Part shown: positions 20,251 through 27,781 of the stretch, in pieces
Layout: each line of letters starts with the position of its first letter
How positions within the stretch are numbered: position 1 is the stretch's first letter
IMG/VR virus record: IMGVR_UViG_3300025093_000079
Span: 1-30,443 of that record
Strand: one strand, 5' to 3'
DNA: 30,443 bases
From: a virus
Position numbers and translations under genes: made by a program
The notes under the pieces: generated by a model
Told to the model about the DNA's origin: nothing
Seen by the model: only the letters and a program-made list of their open reading frames with translations
Database searches by the model: none

Positions 20251-20940
20251 ATGAAAGTACAACCAATAGAAGTTGATATACAGCAACTTAGAGATTCAGC
20301 AAACAGCTCTCTTGAAGAGTCTGGGTGGGACCGTATGTTATCACCCTTTATTAATGGTCTTGACTTTGACTATATAGTAAATCAATTAGTAGAGTGTGTA
20401 AACTCAGGTAAAAGATTTACTCCAAAGTTTAAGAATATATTTAATGCATTTAAAGAATGTCCATATGATGATATAAAAGTAGTCATTGTAGGACAAGATC
20501 CATACCCACAGATAGGTGTTGCAGATGGTATAGCATTTAGTTGTTCTATAAAAGGGACAGCAGAAAAATCATTGCAGTATATAAATAAAGCACTTGGTAC
20601 TGAGCATACTGACTTAAGATGCTGGTCTAACCAGGGTGTTCTACTTATAAATACAGCACTCACTGTAGAGATCAATAGTATAGGATCACACTATAATTTA
20701 TGGAAACCTTTTACAAATTATTTATTTGACAATATTAACAGAGTTAATCCTGACACAGTATTTATACTGATGGGTAAGAAAGCTCAAGAATGGAAAGTGT
20801 TGTTGCCTAATTGTAAAATACTTGAATGTGCACACCCAGCATCTGCAGCATATAGAGGTGGAGAATGGGACTGTAATGATGTATTTAACAAGGCAAATGA
20901 CTTACTAAAAAAGCAAGATAAAACTTGTATTAATTGGTAA
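20251..20940 (+). CDS. ung: Uracil-DNA glycosylase, family 1
   Basis: A 229-residue enzyme that removes uracil from DNA. The water-activating motif is GQDPYP (81-86, Asp83), followed by GIAFSCS (93-99), LLINTALTVE (131-140) and the leucine/His loop HPASAAYRGG (195-204, His195), where standard family members have HPSPLS. Length is the usual size. It keeps uracil out of phage DNA or prepares it for repair, and uracil-DNA glycosylase is frequent in crAss-like replication modules. The leader is A/T-rich and shared with the divergent minus-strand gene. Confidence 0.95.
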   Translation: MKVQPIEVDIQQLRDSANSSLEESGWDRMLSPFINGLDFDYIVNQLVECVNSGKRFTPKFKNIFNAFKECPYDDIKVVIVGQDPYPQIGVADGIAFSCSIKGTAEKSLQYINKALGTEHTDLRCWSNQGVLLINTALTVEINSIGSHYNLWKPFTNYLFDNINRVNPDTVFILMGKKAQEWKVLLPNCKILECAHPASAAYRGGEWDCNDVFNKANDLLKKQDKTCINW

Positions 20941-20978
20941 AATTTCCTATATTTAAAAACATTTAAACCAAATTATAA

Positions 20979-21497
20979 ATGTCTCAAAATCAACAAGTTA
21001 AACAGAGAAAAGAGATAGAAGCCTTCAAAAAATCTTTTAGAGAAAAGCATGGCGTAACTCTTTATGTTTTTACACCTTCAGAAGAAAGATATAGAATACC
21101 TTTAGATGAATACATCAGGGTTACTATAGCAGCAATTCATGAGAACAATCCAGAGTTTAAATACATAAAAAAAATACCAGGCACTAAGCTTAGGAAAAGA
21201 GATTATGTTAAATGGATTCAAACTATGTGCTACATAGCATGGCAAGATGGCCATACTAAAACCAGTATAGGTAGAGCAATAGGAAAAAACCACGCAACAG
21301 TGATTAACTCATGTAGGACGTTAGAAAATGCTTTCTTTGCATGTGACAGGGAGATGATGGAAACATTTGATAAATTAATGGCAAAACTAATAGAATATGT
21401 GGGAACTGTTCCAGCAAATCTTGAAGAGAAAAATGACTCCAAACCAATCATTGATCCTATTTGGGATCAAGCAAGGAGTTTCATTGCCCAAGGTTAA
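20979..21497 (+). CDS. Protein with DnaA domain IV-like helix-turn-helix
   Basis: A 172-residue protein. Residues about 72-117 (RKRDYVKWIQTMCYIAWQDG, then TKTSIGRAIGKNHATVINSC and RTLEN) follow the Bac_DnaA_C pattern: basic helix, Tyr-containing helix, then IG-x-x-x-G-x-x-H-(A/T)TV recognition helix, which in DnaA reads the DnaA box. There is no AAA+ domain; residues 1-71 are a separate alpha/beta region. It may bind the phage origin or a promoter in place of host DnaA, right before the helicase-loader-like and DnaB-like genes. It overlaps the next gene by about 65 bases. Confidence 0.75.
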   Translation: MSQNQQVKQRKEIEAFKKSFREKHGVTLYVFTPSEERYRIPLDEYIRVTIAAIHENNPEFKYIKKIPGTKLRKRDYVKWIQTMCYIAWQDGHTKTSIGRAIGKNHATVINSCRTLENAFFACDREMMETFDKLMAKLIEYVGTVPANLEEKNDSKPIIDPIWDQARSFIAQG

Positions 21498-21987
21498 AGC
21501 TGAAGATAAAGAAGAATTAATTAAACTGGGCATGCTTGAAAAAGTAGATGGCCTATATAAAATGACACCGGAAGCTAAAGCTTTCTGTGCCAAGCTAGAT
21601 AACTATTTTATCAAGGCTAAGAAAAAGACAGACATACAACTTATGGGTAAGAACTTCAATGATAAGATTCATACCTATAGAGAAATATTTCCTGCAAAGA
21701 AATTACCAAGTGGTAAGCCTGCAAGAAATAATGTCAAAGCATTAGGAGAAGCATTTAGATGGTTCTTTGAAACTTATGATTATTCTTGGGATGATATTAT
21801 AGGAGCTACAAGAATGTATGTAAATGAATACAGAGACAAAGAGTATATGTATATGCAGACAAGTCAGTATTTTATTTGCAAGCAGGATAAACATAGAGTG
21901 AAACACTCTACATTAGCTGATTATTGTGATATGATACGTGATGGTATCAGCACAGAAGAAGAACACTTTAAAGAAAATGTTGTATGA
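21433..21987 (+). CDS. Possible helicase-loader or replication accessory protein
   Basis: From ATG 21433 the protein has 184 residues, starting MTPNQSLILFGIKQGVSLPK; ATG 21397 would add 12 residues and deepen the overlap with the DnaA-like gene. Residues 1-60 look like a small winged-helix-type unit; residues about 95-175 contain GEAFRWFFETYDYSWDDIIG, MYVNEYRDKEYMYMQTSQYF and STLADYCDMI, a W-x-x-I-x-x-A-x-x-x-Y plus YF-I plus LADYC arrangement that reminds me of DnaT- or P-like loader tails. The stop overlaps the DnaB-like start by four bases, the expected place for a loader. Confidence 0.65.
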   Translation: MTPNQSLILFGIKQGVSLPKVKAEDKEELIKLGMLEKVDGLYKMTPEAKAFCAKLDNYFIKAKKKTDIQLMGKNFNDKIHTYREIFPAKKLPSGKPARNNVKALGEAFRWFFETYDYSWDDIIGATRMYVNEYRDKEYMYMQTSQYFICKQDKHRVKHSTLADYCDMIRDGISTEEEHFKENVV

Positions 21988-22940
21988 GTAAACCAAAACC
22001 AGCATGGGTGGGCCAATATGAAGCCTTCAATGATGCACTTAAATATATGTACGCCAGATCAACCGGTGATGAGAAATCTATATACACACCATGGCCAAAG
22101 TTTAATGATGCATGTACTGATGGACTTGAATGGAATACCTTGACGGTTATTGGTGGTAGACCTGGTTCAGGTAAGACTCTTATAAAAGATCAGATAATAA
22201 GAGAATCCTTTATATTAAATCCTAATGATAAGTTTAGAGTATTAGAATTCCAATTTGAAATGGTAGGTAGAACCTCAGCCATTAGAGAGTTTAGTTCTAT
22301 AACTGGTAAAACTTATAAAGAACTGTGTAGTGCAGGATCTATACTTAATACTGAAGTATTGAATGCATGTCATCAATATGCAAAAGAAAGAGTTAAGTAT
22401 CCTGTAGACATAATTAGTACACCTATGACAGTAAACCAGATGCGTGATCAGATAGATCAGTATATGGAAAAGCATAAGGGTACTAAAACTATAATTACTC
22501 TTGACCATAGTATGTTGGTAAAGAGAGCACCATATCAAAATAGCACATTAGATATGTTATTTGAGTTAGGTGAATTCTTTACACAATGTAAAAGAGACTA
22601 TCCATGTTTGTTTATATGTCTATCACAATTGAATAGGAATATAGATAACCCGGATAGAGCTATAGATGGTAAGTATGGTAATTATATACTTGAGTCAGAC
22701 ATATTTGGTTCTGATGCTATGCTACAGCATGCTGATACTCTAATAGGTATCAACAGGCCAGCAAAGCAGAAGATTAGATACTATGGTCCTGATAGATATA
22801 TAATTGAAAATGATAGAACATTGGTGTTACATTTCCTAAAAGCCAGAAATGGTGATGCAAGGATGTCATTCTTTAAAGCAAAGTTTGAACAAATGCAGAT
22901 AGATGAAATGCCAACACCAGCTCAACAAGAACGCAGATGA
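21984..22940 (+). CDS. DnaB-like replicative helicase core
   Basis: A 318-residue RecA-fold ATPase corresponding to the C-terminal half of DnaB. Walker A is GRPGSGKT (58-65), Walker B ends IITLDHSML with Asp174, the nucleotide-sensing SQLNR follows at 214-218, and KARNGD (near 286-291) matches the conserved K-x-R-N-G box of DnaB. The N-terminal primase-binding domain of bacterial DnaB is absent; residues 1-40 are a short helical segment. It should form a hexamer that unwinds the phage fork. The loader-like gene is just upstream and the TOPRIM primase downstream. Confidence 0.9.
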   Translation: MSKPKPAWVGQYEAFNDALKYMYARSTGDEKSIYTPWPKFNDACTDGLEWNTLTVIGGRPGSGKTLIKDQIIRESFILNPNDKFRVLEFQFEMVGRTSAIREFSSITGKTYKELCSAGSILNTEVLNACHQYAKERVKYPVDIISTPMTVNQMRDQIDQYMEKHKGTKTIITLDHSMLVKRAPYQNSTLDMLFELGEFFTQCKRDYPCLFICLSQLNRNIDNPDRAIDGKYGNYILESDIFGSDAMLQHADTLIGINRPAKQKIRYYGPDRYIIENDRTLVLHFLKARNGDARMSFFKAKFEQMQIDEMPTPAQQERR

Positions 22941-23494
22941 TAAATACTAAAAATTTAAATAATAAGAAAAAAATGGGACTAACACCTCAAGAAAGAAAAG
23001 AGAAGGTTGCAGCCCTTAGAATAGAACATGAAGATTACTTTCAAACAGAAGGTAAAATAAATGCACTATACATACCTAAGATGGCTTATAGACCTTCAGG
23101 TAAAGATGAGTTACATGTATCATTCTTTCCAAGTGAATTAGAAAAAGAACAAGATATCTATACAGAATTTGTAAGTATAGATTATGAGACAGAAGATCCT
23201 AAAAGAACTCTGTATCTACATAAGTATAATCCACACTGGAGAGAAGAGTATGAGATGATTACATCCAGCTCAGGATTTCAAAGACACATCATACCTGTAA
23301 GTGAACTTAAAGTAATTAATGATGTAACAAGTAGGGGTAATGCAATTATAGATTTTGCTAATCCAAGTCTACCAGACCCAGACTCACTGCTCCCTTCCTC
23401 AACTGCTCCTGACCTTAATATTGCAGTGGTTGAGAAGTTAGATGAAATTAATCAAACACTTAAACAATTAATAACAGTAATAAATAAAAAGTAA
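22937..23494 (+). CDS. Unknown protein with Ser/Pro linker
   Basis: A 185-residue protein coupled to the helicase core by an ATGA overlap (a second start, ATG 22973, is possible). Residues 20-135 hold an alpha/beta region (LHVSFFPSELEKEQDIYTEF; TLYLHKYNPHWREEYEMIT). Residues 147-164 (PDPDSLLPSSTAPDLN) are a Pro/Ser linker, and the end is a coiled-coil-like helix (VEKLDEINQTLKQLITVINK). The linker is encoded by the pyrimidine-rich repeat at 23386. The C-terminal helix suggests oligomerisation or partner binding. No family recognised. Confidence 0.7.
   Translation: MINTKNLNNKKKMGLTPQERKEKVAALRIEHEDYFQTEGKINALYIPKMAYRPSGKDELHVSFFPSELEKEQDIYTEFVSIDYETEDPKRTLYLHKYNPHWREEYEMITSSSGFQRHIIPVSELKVINDVTSRGNAIIDFANPSLPDPDSLLPSSTAPDLNIAVVEKLDEINQTLKQLITVINKK
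23386..23416 (+). repeat. Pyrimidine-rich two-part element inside a coding region
   Basis: First half ACTGCTCCCTTCCTC, second half ACTGCTCCTGACCTT, the same two halves in the same order as at 11281 and 13558. It encodes the Ser/Pro linker of the 22937 protein and lies 80 bases before the ATG of the Sak4-like gene at 23496. It may be an internal promoter or operator, or a sequence acquired by copying. Confidence 0.55.
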
Positions 23495-23495
23495 T

Positions 23496-24179
23496 ATGGC
23501 AGATAGCGTATTAGTAATTGCAGATTCAGGTACAGGAAAGTCAACCTCAATCAGAACATTAGACCCAAAAGAGACTTTCATTATAAACATTGCTAATAAA
23601 CCATTACCGTTTCAGGGATGGAAAAGCAAGTACACACAGATAAGCAAAGAAAATAAAGATGGTAATATAACATCTGCGTCTTCTTCTGCTGGTATAGTTA
23701 AAGCTATACAACATGTAGACAAAAATATGCCACACATCAAGACATTGGTTGTAGATGATTGGCAGTATATGAGTTCTTTTGAATACTTTGATAGAGCAAA
23801 TGAGAAAGGTTATGATAAATTCACTCAGATTGCAGCTAACTTAGCTATGGTTGCAAAGCTTCCTAAAGACTTGAGAGATGATCTAACAGTATTCTTTTTG
23901 ACACATTCAGAAGATTCAACTGATATAAACGGGAATAGAAAAATTAAAGCAAAAACTATTGGCAAAATGATTGACAATACGTTAACTTTGGAGGGTCTAT
24001 TCTCAATAGTCCTTTTTGGTAAGGTCAATAAAAATGATGATGGTGAACTTGAATATGGTTTTGAAACACAAAACAATGGAGAGAACACATGTAAATCACC
24101 AATGGGTATGTTTGAGGAAAATTTTATCCCAAATGACCTGCAGTTTGTAAAAGATTGTATTGAGAAGTATAATCAGTAA
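23496..24179 (+). CDS. Sak4-like RecA-family ATPase (AAA_24)
   Basis: A 227-residue ATPase. Walker A is ADSGTGKST (9-17), preceded by the strand SVLVI; Walker B is IKTLVVDDWQ (residues about 81-90); a VFFLTHSED stretch (132-140) gives the next core strand with a His. The whole pattern fits the compact RecA-core proteins of the Sak4/AAA_24 type, which act as single-strand annealing recombinases in phages, normally beside an SSB. Here the next gene is an acidic-tailed SSB-like protein 27 bases away, which supports the call. Some annotators would just write AAA family ATPase. Confidence 0.82.
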   Translation: MADSVLVIADSGTGKSTSIRTLDPKETFIINIANKPLPFQGWKSKYTQISKENKDGNITSASSSAGIVKAIQHVDKNMPHIKTLVVDDWQYMSSFEYFDRANEKGYDKFTQIAANLAMVAKLPKDLRDDLTVFFLTHSEDSTDINGNRKIKAKTIGKMIDNTLTLEGLFSIVLFGKVNKNDDGELEYGFETQNNGENTCKSPMGMFEENFIPNDLQFVKDCIEKYNQ

Positions 24180-24206
24180 AAATTAATTATTAAAAAAAAG
24201 TAAATT

Positions 24207-24881
24207 ATGTTAAGTACTAAAGACATGTCTGCTGGATCAGGCAGTATTAAACCAGTTATTGGAGTGGGTAACCACAAAATTAAAATCAATTCTATTTCAT
24301 TTGATCAAACACCATATGATTCAGAAGCATACAATGTTACATTGCATGTAGAGTCTGAGCCTGTAACAGGTGAGTTCAATGGTTTCTTGAAAGATATGAA
24401 TAACCCAAATGGTGAGCGTTATGCAGGCCAGGTAGGTAGAGTTAGATTTAGCCCATATCCATATAAAGATGCTGTATTGCAGAATGGTAATGAGATTAGC
24501 AGAGATACAGAAGTATTAAAAGCTATGGTATACTTATCAGAAGTTCTTGATAAGAGAGAAGCTCTTGATAAGATTGAGGCAAATACTATTGAAGAATTCA
24601 TGGTTGAGTGTAACAATGTATTAGGCAATAGTAATTATATCAATGCTTGTCTTGGTGCACGTGAGTGGGAAAACAAAGATGGTTATGTAAATAATGATTT
24701 GTTTTTACCTAAGAGAAGTAAAGATGGTGTTCCATTAGAAGCTCTTAATGTAGAGAACTCTAATCTATTGACATTTGATAGAAACAACACAAATCACTTC
24801 AGACCATATGCAAAGAAGGAAACTCCAAAAGCAGACAATTTTGAGCCAGCTGTAGCAGCAGGCAGTGATTTTGATCTGTAA
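24207..24881 (+). CDS. Acidic-tailed SSB-like protein, partner of the Sak4-like ATPase
   Basis: A 224-residue protein. Residues 20-100 are beta-rich (VGNHKIKINSISFDQTPYDS; YNVTLHVESEPVTGEFNGFL; RYAGQVGRVRFSPYPYKD) and could be an OB-fold; residues 105-165 are helical; the C-terminus after a Pro/Lys linker is EPAVAAGSDFDL, an acidic-hydrophobic tip like that of bacterial SSB, which binds replication partners. Place right after a Sak4-like ATPase matches known Sak4-SSB pairs. A terminator follows at 24897. I cannot confirm the fold from sequence alone. Confidence 0.7.
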   Translation: MLSTKDMSAGSGSIKPVIGVGNHKIKINSISFDQTPYDSEAYNVTLHVESEPVTGEFNGFLKDMNNPNGERYAGQVGRVRFSPYPYKDAVLQNGNEISRDTEVLKAMVYLSEVLDKREALDKIEANTIEEFMVECNNVLGNSNYINACLGAREWENKDGYVNNDLFLPKRSKDGVPLEALNVENSNLLTFDRNNTNHFRPYAKKETPKADNFEPAVAAGSDFDL

Positions 24882-24896
24882 TATAAATCAAAAGAG

Positions 24897-24930
24897 TGGG
24901 CTCAGTGTAATGCTGGGCCCATTTCTTTTA
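24897..24930 (+). terminator. Intrinsic terminator after the SSB-like gene
   Basis: TGGGCTCAG (24897-24905) pairs with CTGGGCCCA (24913-24921), nine pairs with one G-T, around a seven-base loop, followed by TTTCTTTTA. It ends the Sak4/SSB-like transcription unit 14 bases before the primase ATG. Confidence 0.82.
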
Positions 24931-24943
24931 ATATATTTAGATC

Positions 24944-25921
24944 ATGTTCAATACTAAAAATTTAATACTAGAAGAATCAGACGTACCAAGCACATGGGTC
25001 TTTCAATATTATTTAGATCTTCCTGAACAGCTGAAGGGTCAAGACATAAAGATTAAATCTATATTTAATCCTAATGAACGGACACCAAGCTTTTGCATAT
25101 ATGTGGACAAATCCATTATGCAGTATAAGTTCAAAGACTTTTCAACAGGTAGAGGAGGTAATAAGGCTGACTTAGTTAGATTAATGTTTAATCTTGATTA
25201 TCCTGCAGCAACACGTAGAATAATAGAAGACTACAATAATTTTATCCAACAAGGTGGTAATGTAGAACAATCATTTCAAGCACAAGCAAAGTGGGAGATT
25301 GATTTTATAAAGTACAGAAACTGGACCGTTGAAGATAGAAAGTATTGGTTAGGATTTAGAATTGGCAAGACTATGCTAGAGAAGTATAATGTAAAGCCAA
25401 TTGATTATTTTACTATGACTAAAGAAGAGGATGGTGATATTAGATCATTAAGAATAGGTAGTGCATGGTGTTATGGTTACTTTGACAAAGATGGTGAAGT
25501 GTATAAAATATACCAACCAAAGTCAAAGAAGCATAAGTTTCATAAAATTAGAAATCATATCCAAGGTATTGATCAATTGGAGTATAATCAACCATATTTA
25601 GTTATATGCTCTTCACTTAAAGATGCAATGTGTTTGAAAGGTATGGGTTATAATATAGAAGTTATTAGCCCGGACTCAGAGAACACAATGATAAAACCAC
25701 ATATTATATCTTTATTAAAGAAGAAGTATAAAAAAGTAATAACTCTTTTTGATAATGATGAGGCAGGTAGACATGCAGTAGATAGATATGCAGAAGCATA
25801 TGGAATCAATGGCTGTGTACCAACTATATGTAAAGACGTATCAGATGCTATGAAAGAACATGGCTTTGATAAAGTTCATGCAATGCTGAAACCATTACTT
25901 AAAGAAACATTAAATAAATGA
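24944..25921 (+). CDS. DnaG-type primase with TOPRIM domain, variant active site
   Basis: A 325-residue primase-like protein. Residues 40-80 keep the shape of the CHC2 zinc ribbon (SIFNPNERTPSFCIYVD, then YKFKDFSTGRGGNKADLV), matching C-P-F-H-x-E-x-TPSF but without its Cys and His ligands. The TOPRIM domain spans about 215-300: the first motif reads YLVICSSLKDAMCL where the catalytic Glu is normally found (EG-x-x-D), and the second is LFDNDEAGRHAVDRY with D270 and D272. So acidic residue one is replaced by Ser/Leu. It should make primers for the DnaB-like helicase, or act as a regulatory TOPRIM protein if inactive. Confidence 0.85.
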   Translation: MFNTKNLILEESDVPSTWVFQYYLDLPEQLKGQDIKIKSIFNPNERTPSFCIYVDKSIMQYKFKDFSTGRGGNKADLVRLMFNLDYPAATRRIIEDYNNFIQQGGNVEQSFQAQAKWEIDFIKYRNWTVEDRKYWLGFRIGKTMLEKYNVKPIDYFTMTKEEDGDIRSLRIGSAWCYGYFDKDGEVYKIYQPKSKKHKFHKIRNHIQGIDQLEYNQPYLVICSSLKDAMCLKGMGYNIEVISPDSENTMIKPHIISLLKKKYKKVITLFDNDEAGRHAVDRYAEAYGINGCVPTICKDVSDAMKEHGFDKVHAMLKPLLKETLNK

Positions 25922-26313
25922 TTATGACAAAACACAGATGGTTTATACCAGGGAATGTTCCAAGTAGTAAAAACGGTAGAAGGTGGACAGGTAAATATTT
26001 TATTGCCAGTAAAGCTGTAATGAATTACAGAAAGTTGACAAAAGAATATTATACCAAGTATGCTGAAGACTTTAGGAATGAAGTTGCAAAGCAGGATCTA
26101 CCCGTAAAGATAAGCTTTGAGTTTATTAGAGGCACCAAACATAAATTTGATTATATAAATCCTGCACAGACAGTGCAAGATGATATGGTCAAACATGGTT
26201 GGATAGAAGATGATAATGCAGAGTTTATTATACCTGAGTTTGTACAGTATACATATGATAAAAAGAATCCAGGAGTGTGGATAGAATTAATATTAAAAGA
26301 AGAAGAATTATAA
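25918..26313 (+). CDS. RusA-like Holliday junction resolvase
   Basis: A 131-residue protein coupled to the primase by ATGA. The N-terminus WFIPGNVPSSKNGRRWT has the P-x-x-(S/x)KN-x-R layout of RusA; the active-site region KFDYINPAQTVQDDMVKHGW then IEDDNAEFIIPEF keeps the acidic residues of the D-x-x-N, D and DD motifs, with Asn replacing one Asp of DxDN. RusA resolves four-way junctions by paired nicks, useful before packaging. Two nearby ATG codons (25918, 25924) are possible starts. The family call is strong by motif order, less so by residue identity. Confidence 0.8.
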   Translation: MIMTKHRWFIPGNVPSSKNGRRWTGKYFIASKAVMNYRKLTKEYYTKYAEDFRNEVAKQDLPVKISFEFIRGTKHKFDYINPAQTVQDDMVKHGWIEDDNAEFIIPEFVQYTYDKKNPGVWIELILKEEEL

Positions 26314-26314
26314 A

Positions 26315-26614
26315 TTGAAAAAGATAATAACACTGGATGAATTCTTTAAATATAAGGATATGTTCCAGGGCCTACCAGAGGACCAAGCATTAGCATGTGA
26401 GTTATATAATAATGCGGGATATGAAAATAAAGATATTATTGATACGTTAATGGCCAAAGCTTTAATGTTCAAGAGTAGATTGGATTTTTGTAAAGCTGTG
26501 AAATATTCTTATGTGTTACCTACATTTACTATTCAGGAGATCTATGTATTTATAGAGAAGCAGAAGGTAGATGGTATATATATGGAAATACTTAAAAAGA
26601 TAAGAGATGAATAA
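26315..26614 (+). CDS. Small helical protein of unknown function, TTG start
   Basis: A 99-residue helical protein, one base after the resolvase stop. The best start is TTG at 26315 (KKIITLDEFFKYKDMFQGLP); the first ATG lies 45 bases further in and would cut off the first helix. The protein has short helices (EDQALACELYNNAGYENKDI; TLMAKALMFKSRLDFCKAVK) that recall small helical adaptor domains. The stop overlaps the zincin/VWA start by eight bases, so it may belong to that module. Function unknown. Confidence 0.62.
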   Translation: MKKIITLDEFFKYKDMFQGLPEDQALACELYNNAGYENKDIIDTLMAKALMFKSRLDFCKAVKYSYVLPTFTIQEIYVFIEKQKVDGIYMEILKKIRDE

Positions 26615-27770
26615 CATACAGGACTTAGTTGCTAAGACAACTAAAAGTTTGATTTTTAAAGAGCCCTTTTACGGGCTTTTTTTGATTGGTATAAATAAGA
26701 GATATGTAGAAAATATACCTACAGCTGCAGTCAGTAAAAATAATATTGGTGTACAGCTGATGGTCAATCCTGAGTTTTATATAGGACTTAGTGAAGATCA
26801 TAGGTTTGGTCTTATAAAGCATGAGCTATTGCATATTGCTTTTGGACACTTAATTACTAGAGATAGATATCCAGATAAAAAGCTATTTAATATAGCAGCA
26901 GACTTGGAGATAAATCAATATATACTTGAAAGTAATCTTCCTGACGGAGGTTTATTATTATCTAGCTTTCCAGAGCTTGATTTACCTATAAAAGCAGGTA
27001 CAAAAGTATATTATGATTTACTACAACAGGCTAAAGAAGATGGTACAAGTCCTTCTTTAGATAACTTAATGAATCAAATGGATGGTAGTACACCATATTG
27101 TCATTCTACATGGGATGATTTTGATGAGTTACCTGAAGCTGATAAGAAGTTGATGCAAAAACAAATAGAACATCAATTAAAAGAAGCTGCAGAAACTACT
27201 CAAAAGAAATGTGGTAATATACCGGGGGAGCTTGCAGATCTTATTAGAAGATTATTGCATGTTGAACCGCCAAAGTTTGATTGGAAAGGTTATCTGAAAA
27301 GATTTGTTGGTAACTCTAGTATAGTTTATACAAAAAAGCTGAGACGTAAGTACAATAAAAGATACTCAGCTAACCCAGGTCTTAAGATTAAATTCAAAAA
27401 TAATATATGTGTTGGTGTTGACACAAGTGGATCTGTAAATAATGATGAACTAAAGGAATTCTTTGGTGAGCTTGTGCATATGCATAAGACTGGTCATAAA
27501 ATTACAGTTGTACAGTGTGATACTAAGATCAATAGTATTAAAGAGTTTAATCCTAAAGCTGATTGGGAAATACATGGAAGAGGGGGTACATCCTTTCAAC
27601 CTGTAATAGACCATTATAATGAGAAGAAGGGACATTATACAGCCCTTATATATTTAACAGATGGTGAGGCTTATGCTCCAGAGAATTGTCCTAATAATAC
27701 GTTATGGGTACACAGTTCTAATTGTAGGATCAATGAAGAATTACCAGGAAAGAAAATTCAACTTAATTAA
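26607..27770 (+). CDS. Zincin-VWA protein (DUF2201-like), partner of a MoxR ATPase
   Basis: A 387-residue protein with two recognisable domains. Residues 10-110 form a metallopeptidase-like domain: PFYGLFLIGI, VNPEFY, and LIKHELLHIAFGHL with the HExxH-type zinc motif (72-76) plus H81, and NIAADLEIN supplying a possible third ligand (D99). Residues about 265-387 are a von Willebrand A-like domain whose metal site is VDTSGSV (271-277), RGGTSF (326-331) and LTDGEA (350-355). This pairing is the DUF2201 architecture, normally encoded beside a MoxR ATPase, as here. It probably acts as the effector or substrate adaptor of that ATPase. A terminator-like hairpin lies in codons 18-25. Confidence 0.88.
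   Translation: MNNIQDLVAKTTKSLIFKEPFYGLFLIGINKRYVENIPTAAVSKNNIGVQLMVNPEFYIGLSEDHRFGLIKHELLHIAFGHLITRDRYPDKKLFNIAADLEINQYILESNLPDGGLLLSSFPELDLPIKAGTKVYYDLLQQAKEDGTSPSLDNLMNQMDGSTPYCHSTWDDFDELPEADKKLMQKQIEHQLKEAAETTQKKCGNIPGELADLIRRLLHVEPPKFDWKGYLKRFVGNSSIVYTKKLRRKYNKRYSANPGLKIKFKNNICVGVDTSGSVNNDELKEFFGELVHMHKTGHKITVVQCDTKINSIKEFNPKADWEIHGRGGTSFQPVIDHYNEKKGHYTALIYLTDGEAYAPENCPNNTLWVHSSNCRINEELPGKKIQLN
26658..26683 (+). terminator. Terminator-like hairpin within the 5-prime end of the zincin-VWA gene
   Basis: AAAGAGCCC (26658-26666) pairs with GGGCTTTTT (26673-26681) around TTTTAC, nine pairs with one G-T, followed directly by further T. It looks like a textbook intrinsic terminator yet lies within the first 80 bases of a reading frame whose protein aligns with the DUF2201 N-terminus on both sides of it. 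It could make downstream expression depend on translation. Confidence 0.6.
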
Positions 27771-27781
27771 TAAATAGTAAA

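Noticed and set aside
22275-22538. Minus-strand frame of 87 residues within the DnaB-like gene
   Set aside because: Antisense of a clear helicase with intact motifs; no leader and no recognisable protein.
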